A program made the translations under genes and the position numbers. Positions 34,279 through 42,219 of a stretch of DNA of 55,881 nt are shown here, in pieces. Source of the DNA: Peptococcaceae bacterium (GTDB lineage: Bacteria > Bacillota > Desulfitobacteriia > Desulfitobacteriales > Syntrophobotulaceae). Location: the NCBI GenBank assembly GCA_009783315.1, contig WRHI01000005.1:1-55881 (forward strand), in the 5' to 3' direction. The notes beneath the pieces were generated by a model. That model did no database searches and was not told the origin of the DNA. It saw only the letters and a program-made list of their open reading frames with translations. How positions within the stretch are numbered: the stretch's first letter is position 1; each line of letters opens with the position of its first letter.

Positions 34279-35434
34279 ATTCGGCGGCCAATATGTGCCG
34301 GAAACCCTGATGAACGCGGTCACAGAGCTGGAACAAGCTTACGCATACTACAAAAAAGACGACGCTTTCAACACCGAACTGTCGGAGCTGCTCAACACTT
34401 ACGCCGGTCGCCCCTCTCGTTTGTATTTCGCCGGCAACATGACCAAAGACCTGGGCGGCGCAAAAATCTACCTTAAACGCGAAGACCTGAATCACACCGG
34501 GTCTCACAAAATCAACAACGTGCTGGGGCAAGCCCTGCTGGCCGGCAGGATGGGCAAAACCCGCCTGATTGCTGAAACCGGCGCCGGCCAGCACGGGGTG
34601 GCTGCAGCTACAGCCGCCGCCCTTTTCAACATGGAATGCGAGGTTTTCATGGGCCGGGAGGATATGGAACGACAGGCCCTCAATGTCTACCGCATGAAAC
34701 TGCTGGGCGCGCAGGTGCACAGCGTCACGTCCGGCACCCAGACCTTGAAAGACGCGGTGAATGAAACCATGCGGGAGTGGACAAGACGTGTTCACGATAC
34801 CCACTATGTTTTGGGTTCGGTCATGGGACCCCATCCCTTTCCCATGATGGTGCGGGATTTCCAAAGCGTCATCAGCCGAGAAGCCCGCCGGCAGATCATG
34901 GATCTTGAAGGGGAACTGCCCAGAGCCGTCATCGCTTGCGTCGGCGGCGGCAGCAACGCTATGGGCGTCTTCTACCATTTCATTCCCGACGACCAGGTGG
35001 CGCTGATCGGCTGCGAAGCGGCAGGGCTGGGCTTGGATACCCCACACAACGCCGCGACCATAGCCAAGGGCAAACCCGGCATCTTTCACGGCATGAAATC
35101 CTTGTTCTGCCAGGACGACTACGGACAAATCGCGCCGGTGTATTCCCTATCCGCGGGGCTGGACTACCCCGGCATCGGACCTGAACATGCCGACCTGCAC
35201 CGCAAGGGCCGCGCACACTATGTGGCGGTCACCGATGAAGAAGCTGTGGCGGCTTTTGAGTACCTTTCCAGAACCGAAGGCATCATTCCCGCTATTGAAT
35301 CGGCCCACGCGGTGGCTTACGCCATACGAAAGGCGAAAGATTATGACGGCTCAATTATTGTCAACATCTCCGGACGCGGCGACAAGGACGTGGCCGCCAT
35401 CGCCCGCTATAAGGGGGAAGATTTGTATGAGTAA
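34259..35434 (+). CDS. trpB: Tryptophan synthase beta chain
   Basis: PLP enzyme that joins indole and serine; 391 residues. [14 protein letters not shown] at the N-terminus, PLP lysine 84 in [19 protein letters not shown] loop, and the phosphate-binding [16 protein letters not shown] lies 7 bases before the ATG, inside trpF. It overlaps trpA by 8 bases, consistent with stoichiometric synthesis of the complex. Confidence 0.96.
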   Translation: MNARFGEFGGQYVPETLMNAVTELEQAYAYYKKDDAFNTELSELLNTYAGRPSRLYFAGNMTKDLGGAKIYLKREDLNHTGSHKINNVLGQALLAGRMGKTRLIAETGAGQHGVAAATAAALFNMECEVFMGREDMERQALNVYRMKLLGAQVHSVTSGTQTLKDAVNETMREWTRRVHDTHYVLGSVMGPHPFPMMVRDFQSVISREARRQIMDLEGELPRAVIACVGGGSNAMGVFYHFIPDDQVALIGCEAAGLGLDTPHNAATIAKGKPGIFHGMKSLFCQDDYGQIAPVYSLSAGLDYPGIGPEHADLHRKGRAHYVAVTDEEAVAAFEYLSRTEGIIPAIESAHAVAYAIRKAKDYDGSIIVNISGRGDKDVAAIARYKGEDLYE

Positions 35435-36143
35435 ATTTATCAGTTTTATCACCGCCGGCGATCCTTCCCTGGAAAAGACCCGGGAATTCATCGACATTCT
35501 GGCACAGCACAGCGATATTATCGAGATCGGTCTGCCGTTCTCAGACCCCATTGCCGAAGGAGAAGTCATTCAAGCTGCCAATAACCGCGCCTTGGCCAAC
35601 GGCACGACCACCGACAAAGTCTTTGCCATGCTGGAAACCGTTTCCTTCGATAAAATGGTGCTCCTGGCCTACGCTAACCCTGTTTTCGTTTACGGTTACG
35701 ACCGGTTCTTCCAACGCTGCGGGCAATGCGGCGTCTACGGCGTCATCATTCCCGACCTGCCTTTCGAGGAACGCGGCGAAGCGGCGGTCTTTGCCGACGC
35801 GTACGGCGTCCACCTGATTACCCTGATCGCGCCAACCTCAGCGGAGCGGGTACAAATGCTGGCCAAAGAAGCCACCGGGTTCATTTATCTGGTATCCTCA
35901 ATGGGCGTGACCGGCGTCCGTGGCGAATTCGACACGGATCTGGCCAGTATTGTGAACCAGATCAGAGACGTCACCCAGACCCCTGTCTATATTGGTTTTG
36001 GCATTTCGACACCTGAGCAGGCGCGGCACATGCGCAACATCGCCGACGGCGTCATTGTTGGCAGCGCCATCGTGAAAATCATCGCGGAACACGGCGGCAC
36101 CAGCGGCCCCCACATCAAACAATTCCTTAAGGAGATTATCTAA
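35427..36143 (+). CDS. trpA: Tryptophan synthase alpha chain, short N-terminus
   Basis: Cleaves indole-3-glycerol phosphate to indole; 238 residues against about 260-270 for most TrpA. It begins directly at [12 protein letters not shown], lacking the usual leading helix. The catalytic Glu in [11 protein letters not shown] and the Asp in IIPDLPFEE are present. GGGGGAAG in trpB precedes the ATG. No better upstream start exists that would add family-like sequence. Confidence 0.92.
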   Translation: MSKFISFITAGDPSLEKTREFIDILAQHSDIIEIGLPFSDPIAEGEVIQAANNRALANGTTTDKVFAMLETVSFDKMVLLAYANPVFVYGYDRFFQRCGQCGVYGVIIPDLPFEERGEAAVFADAYGVHLITLIAPTSAERVQMLAKEATGFIYLVSSMGVTGVRGEFDTDLASIVNQIRDVTQTPVYIGFGISTPEQARHMRNIADGVIVGSAIVKIIAEHGGTSGPHIKQFLKEII

Positions 36144-36146
36144 AAA

Positions 36147-37166
36147 ATGTATAAAGAAGTTTTGTCTAAGGTCACAAACCATCAAGAAATGACCAAAGAA
36201 GACATCAGTGCGCTGATCGCGGCCATTAACGCCGGCGAAGTGTCAGATGTTCAAATCGCCGGCTTCCAGGTCGCCCTGCTGATGAAAGGCGCCACACAAG
36301 ATGAACTGGCGCATTTCGCTATGGCCATGCGTGATAACTGCGTGCCCCTGCGGCCGCGAGTATCGGGGGAGCTTATGGATACCTGCGGCACAGGCGGCGG
36401 TCTTTCGACCGTCAATATCTCCACCGCCACAGCCATCGTCGCGGCGGCGGCGGGCATCCCCGTGGCTAAACACGGCAGCCGCTCCCTGGCCAGCTTGTCC
36501 GGCAGCGCGGACGTGTTGGAAGCCTTGGGCGTCAACATCAATCTGACCCCCGGTCAGGTGGAGAAAATGATTGAGGATATCGGCATCGCTTTCCTATACG
36601 CCCCCTTGTTCCATCCTGTGATGTGCAAGGTTTTGCCGGCTGAAGCCGACTTGGGGATCAAAACGATTTTCTATACCATCATTGGCCCCCTGATCAATCC
36701 CGCTTTTGCCCCGAGACACCTGCTGGGCGTTTACAAACCGGATCTTCTTGATACGGTGACATACGTGGCCAAAGAGCTTGGCTACACAAACGCCATGTTT
36801 GTCCACGGCCTGGACGGCCTGGACGAAATCTCCTTGCTGGGCAAAACCCGCATCAACCATCTGCGTCACGGTGAAATAACCACCTTCGAAATCCAGCCGG
36901 AGGATTTTGGTCTCGCGCGTTGTGATCTTGCGGACATCCAGTCCAGAACACCTCAAGACAACGCGGCGGTGATTAAGAACGTGTTTGCCGGAAAGCTCCA
37001 AGATGCCAACAAAGACGCTATCGTGCTCAACGCGGCCGGCGCTTTGGTCGTCGGCGGCAAAGCGGCGGATTTCAAGGAAGGCGTCGCGTTGGCTGAAACC
37101 CTCATCGCAAGCGGCGATGCCCAAAGAAAGTTGGTGGCGCTGAGGGAAATGTCCAATGCTGTCTAA
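36147..37166 (+). CDS. trpD: Anthranilate phosphoribosyltransferase
   Basis: Transfers phosphoribosyl from PRPP to anthranilate; 339 residues. PRPP site DTCGTGGGLSTVNIST, the KHGSRSLASLSGSADVLEALG segment, and the Mg-binding HGLDGLDEIS are all present. The start ATG has weak AAGGAGA (36129-36135) upstream. It overlaps trpC by 11 bases. Because trpE and trpG are missing here, its substrate anthranilate must come from genes elsewhere or from outside. Confidence 0.95.
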   Translation: MYKEVLSKVTNHQEMTKEDISALIAAINAGEVSDVQIAGFQVALLMKGATQDELAHFAMAMRDNCVPLRPRVSGELMDTCGTGGGLSTVNISTATAIVAAAAGIPVAKHGSRSLASLSGSADVLEALGVNINLTPGQVEKMIEDIGIAFLYAPLFHPVMCKVLPAEADLGIKTIFYTIIGPLINPAFAPRHLLGVYKPDLLDTVTYVAKELGYTNAMFVHGLDGLDEISLLGKTRINHLRHGEITTFEIQPEDFGLARCDLADIQSRTPQDNAAVIKNVFAGKLQDANKDAIVLNAAGALVVGGKAADFKEGVALAETLIASGDAQRKLVALREMSNAV

Positions 37167-37830
37167 GCCATCCACGGATATCATGGATAAAATCATCATA
37201 GATTTTAAACCTCTATCACCCCAACATGGCGACTTGTTCAAGGGGAGAGATCCCCTTGAAGTCGCCCGCCGCCTGGAGATTGCGGGGGTTCTGGGATTGT
37301 CGGTTGTTACCGAGGAAGAACATTTTGGCGGCTCTCTCGCTCTCTTGCGCGCCATCACCAAAACCGTCAGCCTGCCGGTTTTGCGCAAGGATTTTATCAA
37401 AACCGAAGATGACTTGCGCGAAACCCTCGACTGCGGCGCCAGGGGGGTCTTGTTGATTTGCTCAACAATAACACAGATTCCCGGTGAAACGGCCAGCAGC
37501 AGCGGCGCGCTGGGCGCGCTGTATGAAATGGCTTTATCCTTGGGCTTGGAACCGGTGGTGGAGGTGCATACGCCGGCCGAAATGGAGCTGGCAAAAAACA
37601 TAGGCGCCAGGATCATCGGTATCAACAACAAGGACATCACCGTTTTGGAGAAAGACGCCGGCACGGTGGATCTGACCCTGGAGTTGATCAAGGCAGCCCC
37701 CCGAGGAACTTTTGTCATCAGCGAAAGCGGCATCTCCTGCCGCGAGGATGCCGCGAGAACCTTAGAGGCCGGCGCCGGCGCCGTTCTGATTGGCACGGCA
37801 TTTTGGCAGGGCACCTATGAGATACTTTAG
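37156..37830 (+). CDS. trpC: Indole-3-glycerol-phosphate synthase, short form
   Basis: Ring closure to indole-3-glycerol phosphate; 224 residues against about 250-265 normally, missing roughly 45 N-terminal residues. The barrel has IIIDFKPLSPQHGD where the family has AE-x-K-x-x-SPS, so the first catalytic Glu is Asp. The other key residues remain: RKDFI lysine, EVHTPAE glutamate, GINNKD asparagine and SESGIS. GAGGGA precedes the ATG inside trpD. A working but divergent enzyme is likely. Confidence 0.85.
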   Translation: MLSKPSTDIMDKIIIDFKPLSPQHGDLFKGRDPLEVARRLEIAGVLGLSVVTEEEHFGGSLALLRAITKTVSLPVLRKDFIKTEDDLRETLDCGARGVLLICSTITQIPGETASSSGALGALYEMALSLGLEPVVEVHTPAEMELAKNIGARIIGINNKDITVLEKDAGTVDLTLELIKAAPRGTFVISESGISCREDAARTLEAGAGAVLIGTAFWQGTYEIL

Positions 37831-37937
37831 TTTTCTGTTGGGCCATGATATACTTTTCCTATTGCTCCTACAAAGCATATCCTTTGATATTAAAATCCGA
37901 TAGACGACCCTGCCGATGATGAAAAGGAGGAACCACC

Positions 37938-39200
37938 ATGGAACTCAAACCCGAACTCATAACCATAGGCGAACAAGCCAAACAAGCCTCCCGCCTTCTT
38001 ATGCCCGCGGGAACGGCAACCAAAAACGCCGCTCTGCAAAATATCGCGGACACCCTGCAAGAACACGCCCAGGAAATCCTCGACGCCAACGCCATCGATA
38101 TGGCCAACGCGGAGGCAAAAGGTTTGCGCAAAAGCCTGCTTACCCGGCTCCTCCTGACCCCCAAGCAAATCGACGGTATCTGCGAAGGCGTCCGGGACGT
38201 CATTCAGTTACCCGATCCGGTGGGCAGGGGAGAGATGTGGACCCGGCCCAACGGCCTGCGCATTGAAAAAATCAGCACCCCCCTCGGCGTTATCGGCATT
38301 ATCTATGAAGCCCGCCCCAATGTCACCGTCGACGCGGCGGCTCTATGCCTCAAATCCGGCAACGCCTGCCTGCTGCGGGGCGGCAGTGAAGCCGCCGAAA
38401 GCAACAAAGTCCTGGTCCGCCTGATCGCGGAAGCCATAGCCGCCGCCGGGCTGCCCGCCGCCGCCGTTCAGCTCGTTCCGGCAGGAGACCGCGCTTATGC
38501 CGAACAGCTCATGCGTATGAACAGTTATGTGGACGTCATCATTCCCCGGGGTGGCGCCGGTCTGATCCAAAGCGTCGTCGCCAACGCCACCGTGCCTGTT
38601 ATTGAAACCGGCGCCGGCGTCTGCCATACCTATGTCCATGGCGAAGCCGACCTGGACAAGGCCCTCTCGATCGTCTACAACGCCAAAACAGACAAACCCG
38701 GCGTCTGCAACGCTTTAGAAACCCTGCTTGTTGACGAAGCCGTCGCCGCCGAATTCCTGCCCCGCTTGGCCCACATGCTGACCAACGGCGACAAAGGCCC
38801 GGTGGAAATGCGCGCCTGCCCCAAGACCCTTGTTCATATCCCGGACGCCCGGCCTGCCACGGCAGAAGACTGGCAGACCGAACACAACGACATGATCCTG
38901 AACATGAAAACCGTCGCCGGTATGGACGAAGCCCTGGATCATATCTATCAATACTCCACCAAACACTCTGAAGCCATCCTCACCGAAAGCTACCCGGCCG
39001 CTCAGCGGTTCCTCAAGGAAGTGGACGCCGCGGCGGTTTATGTCAACGCCTCCATCCGCTTCACCGACGGAAACCGCTTCGGTTTTGGCGCCGAAATCGG
39101 TATCAGCACCCAGAAGCTGCACGCCCGGGGACCCATGGGGCTGCCGGAATTGACCACCTGCAAATATTTGGTTTATGGGGAAGGTCAGATTGTCAATTGA
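37938..39200 (+). CDS. proA: Gamma-glutamyl phosphate reductase
   Basis: NADPH reduction of glutamyl-5-phosphate in proline synthesis; 420 residues, aldehyde dehydrogenase fold. The catalytic cysteine is in KPGVCNALETLLVDEA. IPRGGAGLI and FTDGNRFGFGAEIGIST followed by QKLHARGPMGL are family hallmarks. AAAGGAGG lies before the ATG. No proB is next to it. Its stop TGA is part of a TTGTCAATTGACAA palindrome, and the convergent flavodiiron gene ends only 6 bases away. Confidence 0.95.
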   Translation: MELKPELITIGEQAKQASRLLMPAGTATKNAALQNIADTLQEHAQEILDANAIDMANAEAKGLRKSLLTRLLLTPKQIDGICEGVRDVIQLPDPVGRGEMWTRPNGLRIEKISTPLGVIGIIYEARPNVTVDAAALCLKSGNACLLRGGSEAAESNKVLVRLIAEAIAAAGLPAAAVQLVPAGDRAYAEQLMRMNSYVDVIIPRGGAGLIQSVVANATVPVIETGAGVCHTYVHGEADLDKALSIVYNAKTDKPGVCNALETLLVDEAVAAEFLPRLAHMLTNGDKGPVEMRACPKTLVHIPDARPATAEDWQTEHNDMILNMKTVAGMDEALDHIYQYSTKHSEAILTESYPAAQRFLKEVDAAAVYVNASIRFTDGNRFGFGAEIGISTQKLHARGPMGLPELTTCKYLVYGEGQIVN

Positions 39201-39203
39201 CAA
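39190..39203. other. 14-bp perfect palindrome between convergent genes
   Basis: TTGTCAATTGACAA covers the proA stop codon. It contains the TTGACAA unit of the heptamer family in both orientations. It might be a weak bidirectional terminator or a repeat remnant. Confidence 0.35.
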
Positions 39204-39206
39204 GGC

Positions 39207-41099
39207 TCACACAAGCGGCTCGAAATCCTCCACACCATGCTTGCACAAAGGACAGATATAATCCTCCGGCATAGCGTCGCCTTCATAGACGTAGCCGCAT
39301 ATTTTGCAGACAAAACCCTTTTGGGCTTCCTTGGGCGCTTGGGGCAGGGGTTTAATATGATCAAAATAGTATTGATAGGTCGCGCTTGGCTCTTTTGATA
39401 ATACAAGAGCTTCTGTGACGTCCGCTACAAACAGTGTATGTGTGCCATAATCAAGGGTCTGGGTTACTTTCGCGGAAATCACGCCGTTGGTATGTTCCGG
39501 CACGTACCGGATGCCATTGGCCGAACGTGTATCATAGCCGCACCCCACGAATTTATCAGCGTCTCTGCCGCTGCGAAAGCCGAATTGCTCAAAAACACCA
39601 AAAGGCGCGTGTTCTGTCAAGATAGATACGTTAAATTCTCCTGTTCTAACAATCATCTCGTGGGTATAGTTGGCCTTGCTGACAGCCACAGCAACCCTTG
39701 TAGGCGACTCGGTTATTTGTGTTACCGTGTTGATAATACATCCGTTGTCCTTGGCGCCGTCTCTGGCGGTCAGCACGAACAGACCATAGGACAATTTGAA
39801 CATCGCGTCACGATCCACAACATTCAGAGCGGCATGATCAATGGCGGCGTCAGCCCTTTGAGAAATAGCCGATAGCCCCGGCAAAGCAGGCCTCGGAGAA
39901 TCCGGAAATGAAGAAACAATCGCCATCGTCATGGCTCCGATTTCTTTGAGCTGATCCGCTTTCAGGCTGGATTTTAAGCTGATCATACCGTCAAGGAATC
40001 TGATGTTTTTGCATTTCTCCAATTGAGCGCGGATCAAACCGCCGCTTGTGACCGCCCAGGAACCGTTTTCAATAAAAGTGACGGTGCGGTTCTGAATATT
40101 ATGGGCAGCAAGATCCGAAATCAAAGCCTCCATCGTCACAAATATTCCCGCGTTGTAGGTCGCGGACGCAAATACCAGATGGCTCCACTTGAACGCCGCC
40201 GAAACAATTTCCGACGCCGGGGTAACGGAAACATCAAACATAACCGTTTTGACACCGCTGTCACGCAGCCGGCAAGCGAGTATCTCCGCGGCGTTTTCCG
40301 TATGACCATAAATGGACGCGTAAGCGATCATGACGCCGGCCTCTTCGGGTTCATAGCGGCTCCAAAGGGAATATTTCTCAACAATATCCTTAATATGATC
40401 GCGCCAGACAAAACCGTGTAGAGGACAAATCATATTGACCGTCAACGCGGACACCTTATTCAGCAACGCTCTCATCTGTGTGCCGTATTTGCCGACAATA
40501 TTCGCGTAATAGCGTCTTGTCTCGTCCATATAGTCTTTCGCAAAATCCACCTCATCGGCAAAAACAGCGCCGTTCAGAGCGCCAAAGCAACCAAACGCGT
40601 CCGCGGAAAACAGGATTTTATCCGTTGAATCATATGTGACCATAACCTCAGGCCAGTGCACCATTGGCGCCATCAGAAAACGCAAAACGTGCCTGCCTGT
40701 ATTTAAGGTGTCGTCTTCCTTAACTATCAAAACACGGGCCTCTGGGTCGAAATCAAAGAATTGCTTGATGAACTGCAGGGTTTTGGCGTTGCAGACAATC
40801 TTTAGACCCGGATATCGGGCCAGCACATCTTGTACCGCCGCGGAATGATCGGGCTCCATATGCTGCACCACAAGATAATCAAGCCCGCGTTCTCCCAACG
40901 CTTCCGAAAGGTTCTCCAGAAATCTCTCCCGCACCGCTTTGTCCACCGTGTCGAACAAGACCGTCTTATCATCCTTGAGAAGATATGAATTGTAGGATAC
41001 GCCGCCCGGAACGGAATAAACGCCTTCAAACATAGCCAAGCGCCTGTCATTGGCGCCAACCCATGTTATGTCTTCTGTGATTTTTTTTGTACAATGCAT
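39207..41099 (-). CDS. Four-domain flavodiiron protein (FDP, flavodoxin, flavin reductase, rubredoxin)
   Basis: Reduces O2 to water or NO to N2O in anaerobes; 630 residues, cytoplasmic. Residues 1-250: diiron metallo-beta-lactamase domain with ligands His80, Glu82, Asp84, His85, His148, Asp167 and His228. About 255-395: FMN flavodoxin domain (IAYASIYGHTEN). About 420-590: flavin-reductase-like domain. 596-630: rubredoxin, CKICGYVYEG and CPLC. Electrons can thus pass from NAD(P)H through the reductase and rubredoxin modules within one chain; that route is inferred. AAGGAGG lies 7 bases before the ATG, behind its own promoter. Confidence 0.93.
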   Translation of the reverse strand: MHCTKKITEDITWVGANDRRLAMFEGVYSVPGGVSYNSYLLKDDKTVLFDTVDKAVRERFLENLSEALGERGLDYLVVQHMEPDHSAAVQDVLARYPGLKIVCNAKTLQFIKQFFDFDPEARVLIVKEDDTLNTGRHVLRFLMAPMVHWPEVMVTYDSTDKILFSADAFGCFGALNGAVFADEVDFAKDYMDETRRYYANIVGKYGTQMRALLNKVSALTVNMICPLHGFVWRDHIKDIVEKYSLWSRYEPEEAGVMIAYASIYGHTENAAEILACRLRDSGVKTVMFDVSVTPASEIVSAAFKWSHLVFASATYNAGIFVTMEALISDLAAHNIQNRTVTFIENGSWAVTSGGLIRAQLEKCKNIRFLDGMISLKSSLKADQLKEIGAMTMAIVSSFPDSPRPALPGLSAISQRADAAIDHAALNVVDRDAMFKLSYGLFVLTARDGAKDNGCIINTVTQITESPTRVAVAVSKANYTHEMIVRTGEFNVSILTEHAPFGVFEQFGFRSGRDADKFVGCGYDTRSANGIRYVPEHTNGVISAKVTQTLDYGTHTLFVADVTEALVLSKEPSATYQYYFDHIKPLPQAPKEAQKGFVCKICGYVYEGDAMPEDYICPLCKHGVEDFEPLV

Positions 41100-41149
41100 A
41101 AAGGCCCCTCCTTACCGCTTAATGCCATAAGCATGTTCCGTTTTGTTCC

Positions 41150-41178
41150 ATTATACTCAATGTGGCTGGGGAGTACAA
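41150..41178 (-). promoter_or_regulatory. Promoter of the flavodiiron gene
   Basis: On the minus strand: TTGTAC (41178-41173), 17-base spacer, TATAAT (41155-41150). It overlaps the 5' end of the divergent lipoprotein gene, so the two transcripts may interfere. Confidence 0.7.
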
Positions 41179-42118
41179 ATCACCCAAATTCCTGTTCTCA
41201 GTGGTTCTGCTATGCGCTTCTGTGTTGCTGACGGGTTGTCTGCCGTCTTTATCAGCAACCGAGAAGACTTTTTCCAAAGCGGGTATGTCCATTGCTCTGC
41301 CCAGGAATTTTGTGGAAAGCGAAAGAGTGGAGATGACAGCCTACTATACTTCTAGAGAAGCCGTGGTTTCTATTATTAAGGAAGATTTCTCAATATTGGA
41401 GGAAATGAATTATAGTATTGTTAATTTGACGTTGGAGCAATATGCGGAAAAGGTAATCGAGGTCAACAAACATGATTCCATTATCAAGGAAGAGAACGGT
41501 CTGATATGTTTCGAGTATCAGAGAGCGAGTAATGGGAAAAAAATAATTTCTTTTGCTACAATATTCAAAGGTAGTGATGCCTTCTGGCTTGTCCAGTTTT
41601 CCTGTGACCAGAAGGATTATGAGAAATACAAGACAAACAAATTCATAAAATGGGCACAATCTTTTACTGTCGAACCTTTTGATGCTGAGTCCCGGGATCC
41701 TTCGTTGATCAACACAACTTTTTCGGAAGCGGGAATGAGCATTGATTTACCGCCTAATTTTAGAAAGATGGATGTTTTGACGCAGACGGTGGCTTATGTG
41801 TCAAACAATGCGGGTGTGATGATGCTAAAAGAGGGGTTTGCCGACTTCGATAATCCGGGGCGTATTACCTTGGATGCTTATGCGGATATGATTATCGAGG
41901 CGAATTCATTAGATGTGAAGGTGGAGAAAAGGGATGGTCTGACCTGTTTTACCTATAGCGAAAAAGAAGAGGCGACCAACCTTGAATTCACTTATTTTGC
42001 TGTGGTATTCAAGGGGAAAGACGCGTTTTGGTTTGTTCAGTTTTATAGCGCTGCCAAAGATTACGATGCTCTGTTGCCTTCGTTCCTTGTCTGGGCCAAA
42101 ACTTTCAGAACGGACTAA
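41162..42118 (+). CDS. Lipoprotein with two tandem homologous domains
   Basis: A 318-residue exported lipoprotein. The signal peptide ends with a good lipobox, LLTGC, near residue 26. Two similar domains follow: the first starts FSKAGMSIALPRNF, the second FSEAGMSIDLPPNF, and both end with an FKG-x-DAFW-x-VQF motif and a W-A-x-(S/T)F segment. This shows an internal duplication of about 135 residues. The GTG at 41162 has no visible ribosome binding site and lies inside the divergent promoter, so the start is uncertain. Function unknown; a loosely similar single domain occurs in the 1993-2574 lipoprotein. Confidence 0.65.
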   Translation: MAGEYKSPKFLFSVVLLCASVLLTGCLPSLSATEKTFSKAGMSIALPRNFVESERVEMTAYYTSREAVVSIIKEDFSILEEMNYSIVNLTLEQYAEKVIEVNKHDSIIKEENGLICFEYQRASNGKKIISFATIFKGSDAFWLVQFSCDQKDYEKYKTNKFIKWAQSFTVEPFDAESRDPSLINTTFSEAGMSIDLPPNFRKMDVLTQTVAYVSNNAGVMMLKEGFADFDNPGRITLDAYADMIIEANSLDVKVEKRDGLTCFTYSEKEEATNLEFTYFAVVFKGKDAFWFVQFYSAAKDYDALLPSFLVWAKTFRTD

Positions 42119-42219
42119 GCGTTCATAAAGAAGCGATATTCAATAAGAGGCGAAACGAAATTCCGTATGAAAGCCGATTCATGCAGCCGGCTTAATAACA
42201 ATATTATTTAAAAATTTTA

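Noticed and set aside
42171-42193. Terminator between the duplicated lipoprotein and kinase-like genes
   Set aside because: AAGCCG/CGGCTT is only a 6-bp stem with no T-run.
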